The notes under the pieces are model-generated. The model worked only from the letters and a program-made list of their open reading frames with translations, had not been told where the DNA came from and did not search any database. A program made the translations under genes and the position numbers. From Christensenella sp. UBA7703 (GTDB taxonomy: Bacteria > Bacillota > Clostridia > Christensenellales > CAG-138): DNA of 35,915 bases. Below, in pieces: positions 30,610 to 35,915 of the stretch (positions are counted from its first letter, which is position 1; each line of letters begins with the position of its first letter). The stretch lies in the NCBI GenBank assembly GCA_002482505.1, contig DLGD01000042.1, positions 1 through 35,915 on the forward strand, read 5' to 3'.

Positions 30610-31629
30610 TTACAGCCGCCGGATCGATTCCCTCTCGATGATCTTGAGCGGCAGCTCAATGCAACGCGGCTCCGAAATGCGGTTATCGATGTCCTCGAGG
30701 ATGATCTCCACCGCGAGCTTGCCTTTCATCTCAATATCCTGCGCCACGGTGGTAATCGATGGCGAGGTGTACTCCGCAAGATTCAGGTTGTCAAAGCCCA
30801 TGATGGAGATGTCCTGCGGAATCTTGAGCCCCCGCTGGAGCACCTGCTTCATCGCGCCCATCGCGATGATATCCGCCGTGCAGAACATCGCGGTGATTTC
30901 GCTTGACTGATCCAGCGCCTTTGCCGCGCAATCGAGACCGGATTCAAAACTGACGACGCCGGGAAACACCAAACGTTTTTGGTAGGCGATCCCGCTCTCC
31001 TCCAGCGCCTGACGATAACCATCGAAGCGGAGTTGGGTCACGCCCTGTTCCCGCAGCGCGCCGGAGATGAACGCAATATCTCTGTGCCCGCGGTCGATGA
31101 GATATTTTGTCGCCATATGTCCGCCGCGCCGGTCGTCCACCTTGACCTCGTGGAAACGCTCCGGGTTTTGATAGGTATCCACCAGCACCACGGGCATATT
31201 CGCTTTCTTGAGGTCGCTGTAAAACTCCTTGGAGTAGGAACCCACGATGATCATGCCGTCGAGACTTCTCTGCTGCGCGAGTTTGAGAAAGCTCTCGTCC
31301 GCGTCCGTGCCGGAGACGATCACATGATAGCCTTCCTGACGGCATTCGTATTCAATGCTGCTAAAGAGCTTGCTATAGAACGGGTTATCAAACATCAGTT
31401 TGCTGCCGGGCTCCGTCTGCGGGCTGCAAACACCGATCAGGCGGGATTTGTGGCTTGCCAATCCCCGCGCGGTATAGTTTGGCACGTAGCCTAGGCGCTC
31501 CACCGCGCTGAGTACCAGCTCTCGCGTTTCCGGGCGAACGCCTTCCTTGTCGTTGAGCACATAAGAGACCGCCGCGATGGAAAGCCCGGTATCCTCCGCA
31601 ACATCTTTGATCGTGATTCTCTTACTCAA
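30610..31629 (-). CDS. LacI-family transcriptional regulator of the alpha-glucoside locus
   Basis: The 339-residue repressor has an N-terminal helix-turn-helix (TIKDVAEDTGLSIAAVSYVL, about 5-24), a hinge (YVPNYTARGLASHKS, about 48-62) and a periplasmic-binding-like sensor domain (about 63-330). The sensor has VIVSGTDADE, MIIVGSYSKEF and IMGFDNLNLAEYTSP as in family members. The start is a TTG at 31629, with AAGGA 7 nt upstream; no ATG or GTG gives a complete DNA-binding domain, so TTG is well supported. It lies within the operon it probably controls. The two 14-bp palindromes at 34983 and 35093 are the likely operators. The inducer is probably a maltose- or isomaltose-like sugar. Confidence 0.93.
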   Translation of the reverse strand: MSKRITIKDVAEDTGLSIAAVSYVLNDKEGVRPETRELVLSAVERLGYVPNYTARGLASHKSRLIGVCSPQTEPGSKLMFDNPFYSKLFSSIEYECRQEGYHVIVSGTDADESFLKLAQQRSLDGMIIVGSYSKEFYSDLKKANMPVVLVDTYQNPERFHEVKVDDRRGGHMATKYLIDRGHRDIAFISGALREQGVTQLRFDGYRQALEESGIAYQKRLVFPGVVSFESGLDCAAKALDQSSEITAMFCTADIIAMGAMKQVLQRGLKIPQDISIMGFDNLNLAEYTSPSITTVAQDIEMKGKLAVEIILEDIDNRISEPRCIELPLKIIERESIRRL

Positions 31630-31704
31630 GTCAAGTTCCTTTCCCGCGCGTCGCGAGGTGTGATTTTTTATCTGTTAACCCAATGAAACGGCTGCGTAGC
31701 GCAA

Positions 31705-31768
31705 CCGCCCCCGGGGCGGCCATCAATGTCCGCCCGTTCGGGGCTTCCAAAGATCCACAGGATCTTTG
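31705..31768. other. GC-rich and palindromic hairpins between permease 2 and the LacI gene
   Basis: The inverted repeat CCGCCCC/GGGGCGG (31705-31719) overlaps a second pairing GGGCGG/CCGCCC (31714-31735), giving two alternative folds. A perfect 9-bp stem CAAAGATCC/GGATCTTTG (31748-31768) follows. No T-run is present, so read-through into the LacI gene is expected. Confidence 0.55.
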
Positions 31769-31788
31769 AATGTCTCCGACACCGCCCC

Positions 31789-32628
31789 TCACCCTTTGAT
31801 GCCGCCGAGTGTAAGCCCGTCCTTCATCTTGCTTTGCGCCGCCAAATAGATCAGCACCACCGGCACAATCGAGATCAGGCTGCCCGCCATCTGCACGCCG
31901 AAGTTTCGCTCAAACTGACCATTCACCATGCCAAGCGCGACGGGAACCGTCATCATCTCCGGCTTTGTGAGCATGACCAGCGGCCAGAGATAATCGTTCC
32001 AGGCGTCCATGAACGTGATGACCGCATAGCCCGCGATGATTGGCAGGGACAACGGCAGGATCACCTTCCAGAGAATCGTGAAATAGGACGCGCCGTCGAT
32101 CCGCGCCGCGTCAATGTAGTCGTCCGGAATCGTGCGCATGTGCTGCACGAGCAGGAAGATGCCAAACACGCGAAACAGCGAGGGAATGATCACGCTGCCA
32201 TAGGTGTTGCTCAGCCCCGCACTGTTGAAGAGCATGAACAAAGGAATCAGCGTGCTCTGAAACGGAATCATCAGCGTGGCAAGATACACCTTCAGGAGCG
32301 CTTCGCTCCCGCGAAACGGAATCTTCGCAAACGCGAACGCCGCCATGCTGCACGTGACAATCGAGATCACGGAATATGAAACCGAGACAATCGCGCTGTT
32401 GCGCAGCACTTTTCCAAACGGGAAACGCGCAAACAGATCGACAAAGTTTTGCAGCGTGAATTCCTTCGGGAACCACTCGATCGGGTAAGTGAAGATCGCG
32501 GTCTGCGTCTTGAGCGCGGTGATGATCATCCAATACAGCGGAATGACGATGAGAAACCCGACACCGCCCGCAAAGACGCAAAACCAGAGGTTCGACAGGG
32601 TCTTGTTGCTTCGCATCTTGTTACGCAT
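31789..32628 (-). CDS. ABC sugar transporter permease (MalG type)
   Basis: The 279-residue protein has six predicted membrane spans and the EAA loop DAARIDGASYFTILWKVILPL (about 170-190), which contacts the ATPase. The N-terminal span FLIVIPLYWMIITALKT and the following large loop are typical of MalG/UgpE-type carbohydrate permeases. Its ATG at 32628 lies inside the end of the MalF-type gene (8-bp overlap), so translation is coupled. No ATPase gene is in this operon; as is usual in Firmicutes, a shared MsmK-type ATPase elsewhere probably powers it. Confidence 0.93.
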   Translation of the reverse strand: MRNKMRSNKTLSNLWFCVFAGGVGFLIVIPLYWMIITALKTQTAIFTYPIEWFPKEFTLQNFVDLFARFPFGKVLRNSAIVSVSYSVISIVTCSMAAFAFAKIPFRGSEALLKVYLATLMIPFQSTLIPLFMLFNSAGLSNTYGSVIIPSLFRVFGIFLLVQHMRTIPDDYIDAARIDGASYFTILWKVILPLSLPIIAGYAVITFMDAWNDYLWPLVMLTKPEMMTVPVALGMVNGQFERNFGVQMAGSLISIVPVVLIYLAAQSKMKDGLTLGGIKG

Positions 32629-33532
32629 CGTAGTTTACCCACTTTTTCTGGAGTTTCTGCTGCAGGAACGTAAAGAGGAATACGATCACAAACAACAGCC
32701 ACGACAGCGCGGAAGCATACCCCATTTTATAATAACTGAAGCCATATTTGTAGATGCGTTCTACAATCACCTGCGTTGCGCCCGCGGGTCCTGCCTCGGT
32801 CATAATCATCACCTGCGGGAAGAGCATAAACGAGTTGATCAGGCTGATGACCAGCACGAAGAACACCATTGGTGTTAGCATCGGCAGGGTGATCTTCAGG
32901 AAACTTTGGAACCTGCCCGCGCCGTCGAGATGCGCGGCTTCATAATAGATCGGGTTGATGTTTTTCAGCCCGCCTAAGAAGATCAGCCCGTAGAAACCCA
33001 TGTCCTTCCAAACCGACGCAAGCACGATGCCAAACATCGCCCACTTGGGGTCCTGCAGCCATGCGGGCCCTGCGATGCCGACTCTTGCCAGAATGTCGTT
33101 GAGGATGCCATATTGCGGATCGAGCACCCATTTCCAGATGATTGCCCCGGCGACCCAGCTCGTGAGTACCGGAATATAGAACAGCAGCCGGAAGAATGCG
33201 GTGCCCTTTCTTGGCTTATTGAGCAGAACCGCGATGCCGAGCGAGGAGACGAGCATCAGCGGGATATAGAGCACCATGTATTGCCCCACATGCAGGAGCG
33301 ACACCCAGAATTCTTTGCTTTTGAGAATTTTGGAATAATTCTCCAGCCCGATAAAATTGCTTTGCCAAAACGACGACGAAAAGATTTCGAGCCCTTTGAT
33401 CCCGCTCCAGGAGGTAAAGCTGATTGCAAATGACAGCGCAAAGGGAATGGCTGCGATCAACAAAAAACCAACCATGCTGGGCGCGAGAAACGCAGAGGCG
33501 GCAAGCGCGTGATTATTGCGGTTTTTGCGCAT
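32621..33532 (-). CDS. ABC sugar transporter permease (MalF type)
   Basis: The 303-residue protein has six predicted spans. It begins MRKNRNNHALAASAFLAPSM, followed by a first span, and has the EAA loop YEAAHLDGAGRFQSFLKITLP (about 206-226). It pairs with the MalG-type permease. ATG 33532 is chosen because GGAGG lies 7 nt upstream; the open frame back to 33589 would read through the hairpin at 33554-33588. It follows the solute-binding-protein gene directly. Confidence 0.93.
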   Translation of the reverse strand: MRKNRNNHALAASAFLAPSMVGFLLIAAIPFALSFAISFTSWSGIKGLEIFSSSFWQSNFIGLENYSKILKSKEFWVSLLHVGQYMVLYIPLMLVSSLGIAVLLNKPRKGTAFFRLLFYIPVLTSWVAGAIIWKWVLDPQYGILNDILARVGIAGPAWLQDPKWAMFGIVLASVWKDMGFYGLIFLGGLKNINPIYYEAAHLDGAGRFQSFLKITLPMLTPMVFFVLVISLINSFMLFPQVMIMTEAGPAGATQVIVERIYKYGFSYYKMGYASALSWLLFVIVFLFTFLQQKLQKKWVNYDA

Positions 33533-33553
33533 GGAAGTCCCTCCAAATCCGGC

Positions 33554-33588
33554 TGGCGGGAGCAAGGGCATTTCCCCTGCTCCCACCA
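33554..33588. other. Strong hairpin between binding-protein and permease genes
   Basis: TGGCGGGAGCAAGGG (33554-33568) pairs with CCCCTGCTCCCACCA, ending at 33588, with two mismatches and a short loop. No T-run follows on the minus strand. It resembles the hairpins after the other two solute-binding-protein genes. Confidence 0.7.
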
Positions 33589-33606
33589 ACGAAACAACTG
33601 AGTTTT

Positions 33607-34932
33607 TTACTTGAGTGTGATGGCTGCTTCCAGAGCGGCCTGCGCATCGTCAAGCGCTTGCTGCGGGGTCTTGCTGCCGTTTGCCGCTGCATCCAGCTCT
33701 ACGCCGAGGATGTCCGCCATCTGGCTGAACTGCGCAATCTGCGGAACGGGCACAACGTAGTTGAGCGAATCAAACACTGCCTGGCGGTTGGCCGGCGGGG
33801 TCAGCTTTGCGTACTGATCCATCGCGGACTGATAGGTTGCGCAGGGCAGTTCCCAGCCGAGCTGGACGCGAAGCTGCGCCACCTGTTCGCTCGTGCCGAT
33901 GAACTCGATCCACTTATAGGCGGCTTCCGCATTCTTGGAGTCTGCGCTGATGGCCAAGCCGTTTGCGAAATAGTGCGTGGCTTTGGTCGCCGCGCCGGGT
34001 TCCACCGCGATGTCCCAGTTGAAGGCGCAGTCGGTCGTGAACGACGGGAACGCCCAGATGCCGGTGACGATCATGCCGGTTTTGCCGAGTTTGAACACGC
34101 CCCATTCATCGAGGCTGCCGCGCTGTTCCTTGCTCGGGCAGATGTTGGTGACCAGCACGTTGTCCACAAGGCGCTGCAGCGCCTGCACGTTTTCGGGACG
34201 GTTGACGGTGAAGGCTGTGTTATCGTCGTTGAGAAGGCCGCCGTTATACTGCTTGACCACCTTGAAGAATTCATAGGTGGAGATCGGCTGAATCAGGCCG
34301 TAATAATCATCGCCAAGGGCTTTGATCTTCAGCGCGGCTGCGTCGGCATCCGCCCAGGTCCAGTCCGCCGTCGGGTAGGCAACGCCTGCCTGATCAAAGA
34401 GGTCTTTGTTGTAGATCAACACAACGGTGGAGTAGCTGTACGGCATGCCGTACTTGGTGCCGTTGATCGAGAACGCCTGAAGGGATTTATCGGTCAGCAC
34501 GCTCAGATCGGTGCCGGAGGCCGCCATCATGTCGTCCAGCGGAAGGATCGCTTTTTGATCCACATAGGACGGGAACGCATCGAGCCCGAGTTCGAAGCAG
34601 TCCGGCGCATCGCCGCCGCCAACGCGGGTCTGGAGCTGCGTGGCGTAGGTGTCGTAGCCAAATGTTTCGATATTGACTTTGATGTTGGGGTTTTCCTTTT
34701 CAAAGAGGTCTTTCATGAGGCCGAGCGTCAAAAGCCCGCCCTCGTTGGCAGAGAAGTTCATGAAGTCGATCGTGACCGGTTCCTCAGCCGCGGGGGCTGC
34801 GGTTTCCGCTTGGGTTGCTTCCTCTGTTGCGACAGGCACGGAAGCTTCCGGCGCCGCGGGCGCCTGGCAGCCGGCGAAGAGACCCAGGACCATTAGGATG
34901 ACCATAAGGATTACCGTAGATTTTTTCAGCAC
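33607..34932 (-). CDS. ABC sugar-binding lipoprotein, family 1 (MalE type)
   Basis: The 441-residue lipoprotein has the signal MLKKSTVILMVILMVLGLFA and lipidated Cys22, then an acidic Ala/Pro/Thr-rich linker (about 23-50) and a family-1 solute-binding domain. Typical pieces are LKDLFEKENPNIKVNIE-like (about 74-90), YGMPYSYSTVVLIYNKDLFDQAGV (about 156-179), KTGMIVTGIWAFPS and ANGLAISADSKNAEAAYKWIEFI. Oligosaccharide ligands are usual. The start is GTG at 34932, with AGGAGG 8 nt upstream. It is the first gene of the alpha-glucoside locus and lies just downstream of the tandem promoter/operator region. Confidence 0.94.
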   Translation of the reverse strand: MLKKSTVILMVILMVLGLFAGCQAPAAPEASVPVATEEATQAETAAPAAEEPVTIDFMNFSANEGGLLTLGLMKDLFEKENPNIKVNIETFGYDTYATQLQTRVGGGDAPDCFELGLDAFPSYVDQKAILPLDDMMAASGTDLSVLTDKSLQAFSINGTKYGMPYSYSTVVLIYNKDLFDQAGVAYPTADWTWADADAAALKIKALGDDYYGLIQPISTYEFFKVVKQYNGGLLNDDNTAFTVNRPENVQALQRLVDNVLVTNICPSKEQRGSLDEWGVFKLGKTGMIVTGIWAFPSFTTDCAFNWDIAVEPGAATKATHYFANGLAISADSKNAEAAYKWIEFIGTSEQVAQLRVQLGWELPCATYQSAMDQYAKLTPPANRQAVFDSLNYVVPVPQIAQFSQMADILGVELDAAANGSKTPQQALDDAQAALEAAITLK

Positions 34933-34982
34933 AATTCTTTCCTCCTTTTAAACTTTCCTGATCAAGATAGGTAACGGTGACC

Positions 34983-34996
34983 CTTAAACGCTTAAG
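34983..34996. promoter_or_regulatory. Operator O1 (LacI-type near-palindrome)
   Basis: CTTAAACGCTTAAG has 5-bp symmetric arms around ACGC. It is the exact reverse complement of the O2 site at 35093-35106. It lies 11 nt downstream of the -10 box of promoter P2, where a bound repressor would block clearance. Confidence 0.8.
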
Positions 34997-35007
34997 TTGA
35001 CAAATTC

Positions 35008-35036
35008 ATTTTAAACTGCCTTGCTTGTTTTATCAA
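35008..35036 (-). promoter_or_regulatory. Promoter P2 of the alpha-glucoside operon
   Basis: On the minus strand TTGATA (complement of 35031-35036) and TAAAAT (complement of 35008-35013) are 17 bp apart. Transcription would start near 35001, giving a leader of about 70 nt that includes O1. Confidence 0.7.
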
Positions 35037-35092
35037 TATCCATCTTGCTGCTATTTGATAAAGGAAGTCACCAGAGAAGTGAAAAAGACTCG

Positions 35093-35106
35093 CTTAAGCG
35101 TTTAAG
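35093..35106. promoter_or_regulatory. Operator O2 (LacI-type near-palindrome)
   Basis: CTTAAGCGTTTAAG, the reverse complement of O1, begins 7 nt downstream of the perfect -10 box of promoter P1, covering its likely start point. The centres of O1 and O2 are 110 bp apart. Confidence 0.8.
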
Positions 35107-35113
35107 TGATTTG

Positions 35114-35142
35114 ATTATATGTCATGATTTTTTGCGTGTCAA
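35114..35142 (-). promoter_or_regulatory. Promoter P1 of the alpha-glucoside operon, perfect consensus
   Basis: On the minus strand TTGACA (complement of 35137-35142) and TATAAT (complement of 35114-35119) are 17 bp apart, an exact sigma-A consensus in both boxes and spacing. Transcription would start near 35107, giving a leader of about 175 nt. Confidence 0.85.
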
Positions 35143-35684
35143 TATACCATATCGAAAAATTCGAAAGAAATTTAGAAGCGTTGAGTTCCTTTTCTAAAAT
35201 AGTAAATGATGATTTCATCGAATGATTATGCTGCTTCTTATGAAACGTATTGCTTCCTGCATGCGCATGCATGCAAAAACGCATGCCAACGTGAACGACA
35301 GAAGATAAAACAAGATGACTCATGGCAAACAGCTTCTACGGTGCGTGGTAATTTCATTCGTGATTTTTATGCATTGCGAGATTGTTTATAAAGAGTGTTG
35401 AAATACTCAGCTTTTCTTGTCTTCTCTATTCACGAAGCAGAATACAAAACGGCTTGTTTCCTCAGACTTTATTTGGTTTCTCCAATTACCCTGTGTGGTA
35501 TTTTCTGCGTTTTCACAACTTTCCCTCTACGTCTTATTTTTTCTTGCGCCATTGTGTACCTCGTTTACAGAGGAATGAATCATGATTAAAAAATTAAAGG
35601 CATTTCATACTATCCATTTTATATACCACTCGTGGTATTTTTTAGTGTTTCTGTTTCGTTCAACTGAGTAGTAAATACTCCCCC
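35143..35684. other. AT-rich stretch without a convincing gene
   Basis: The 540 bp between promoter P1 and the next terminator contain only short open frames (up to 67 codons) with unlikely protein sequences and no ribosome binding sites. Two structures stand out. TGCATGCGCATGCA (35258-35271) is a perfect 14-bp palindrome overlapping a second one, GCATGCATGC (35265-35274). ATACCA/TGGTAT (35623-35638), with a tetraloop and six T after it, looks like a weak plus-strand terminator at the end of no visible gene. Base composition is clearly lower in GC than in the flanking operons. Confidence 0.6.
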
Positions 35685-35720
35685 AAAAACGACAATCCGG
35701 CGCTCTTGTGAGCGCCGGAT
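35685..35720 (-). terminator. Terminator of the right-edge gene
   Basis: ATCCGGCGCTC (35695-35705) pairs perfectly with GAGCGCCGGAT (35710-35720) around a TTGT loop. On the minus strand it is followed by CGTTTTT. It lies about 30 bp after the stop at 35751. Confidence 0.92.
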
Positions 35721-35750
35721 CGTTGTTGGTTTGTTATTTGGTTGTGTTGA

Positions 35751-35915
35751 TTATTCCGCTTTGGGCGCGGCGTCGGTCGGCTCCGTTTTCGGCTCCTTCT
35801 CTTTCTTCGCCCCGAAGACCACGAGTACGAGCTGCACGAGGGAGATGATCACCATCAGCAGCGTCCAGCGGTCGGTGAAGACCATGGGGTTACGCATGTT
35901 CTCCGTGAGGATGAA
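35751..35915 (-). CDS. C-terminal end of a membrane protein (runs off the window)
   Basis: The last 54 codons of a minus-strand gene end at the TAA at 35751-35753. The visible part has a short loop (NMRNPMVFTDRWT), one hydrophobic span (LLMVIISLVQLVLVVFGA) and a charged cytoplasmic tail rich in Lys, Glu, Pro and Ala (KKEKEPKTEPTDAAPKAE). A terminator follows directly, which supports it as a real gene. The composition suits the last span of a transporter or other polytopic protein, but no family can be named from so little. Confidence 0.7.
   Translation of the reverse strand, partial: FILTENMRNPMVFTDRWTLLMVIISLVQLVLVVFGAKKEKEPKTEPTDAAPKAE

Noticed and set aside
33424..34896. A 490-codon plus-strand open frame opposite the MalE-type lipoprotein gene
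   Set aside because: The minus-strand gene has signal peptide, lipobox and family motifs; the plus-strand frame has none of these and no ribosome site.
35382..35589. Two overlapping small plus-strand open frames of 64-67 codons
   Set aside because: They have no ribosome binding site, unlikely Cys/Phe-rich sequences and no recognisable family; the AT-rich composition gives such frames by chance.

Overview
The window looks like a chromosomal carbohydrate/nucleoside-utilisation region of a Gram-positive, probably anaerobic clostridial (Firmicutes) bacterium of middling GC content. This is inferred from strong AGGAGG-type ribosome binding sites with some GTG/TTG starts, lipoprotein-type solute-binding proteins, sigma-A-like promoters, a glycyl-radical enzyme pair, and GntR/LacI regulators. 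The exact genus cannot be read from the sequence. No tRNA, rRNA, CRISPR array, phage gene or insertion sequence was seen.

Left block (1-13.1 kb). Minus strand: a truncated rhamnulokinase start, a creatininase-family hydrolase and a creatinase-like M24 protein. Diverging from these on the plus strand are a sugar O-acetyltransferase and a ureidoglycolate-lyase-like protein. Next is a minus-strand operon: sensory-rhodopsin-transducer-like protein, sugar-binding lipoprotein, unresolved glycoside hydrolase, two-domain ABC ATPase and RbsC-type permease. It diverges from a 755-residue regulator in which a complete LacI repressor is fused to a second, cytoplasmic ABC-type solute-binding domain. L-rhamnose mutarotase follows. 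Three copies of a 13-nt motif, AA(A/T)CGTTTC(A/G)CTT, lie in the control regions of these units and suggest one regulon, possibly for a rhamnose-containing glycan.

Middle block (13.2-25.9 kb). Minus strand: organic hydroperoxide resistance protein, an aldehyde dehydrogenase, and the YjjI-YjjW glycyl-radical enzyme and activase. Diverging on the plus strand is a nucleoside module: BMP-type lipoprotein, ABC ATPase, two permeases, an MtaD/SsnA-type amidohydrolase, a uridine-phosphorylase-like enzyme and a GntR/UTRA regulator. The shared intergenic region has good promoters both ways, each overlapped by a TTGTA-type palindrome. Nucleoside uptake and breakdown may therefore be co-regulated with the glycyl-radical enzyme.

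Right block (25.9-35.0 kb). One minus-strand alpha-glucoside locus: solute-binding lipoprotein, two MalF/MalG-type permeases, LacI regulator, GH31 glycosidase, nucleotidyltransferase-domain protein and GH13 alpha-glucosidase. Two tandem promoters lie upstream of the locus. Each is followed at nearly the same distance by the same 14-bp near-palindrome, in opposite orientation.

The far right (35.14-35.68 kb) is an AT-rich stretch with no convincing gene. After it come a strong terminator and the C-terminal end of a minus-strand membrane protein. All three ABC loci carry a strong hairpin just after the solute-binding-protein gene, as expected when the binding protein is made in excess over the membrane components.
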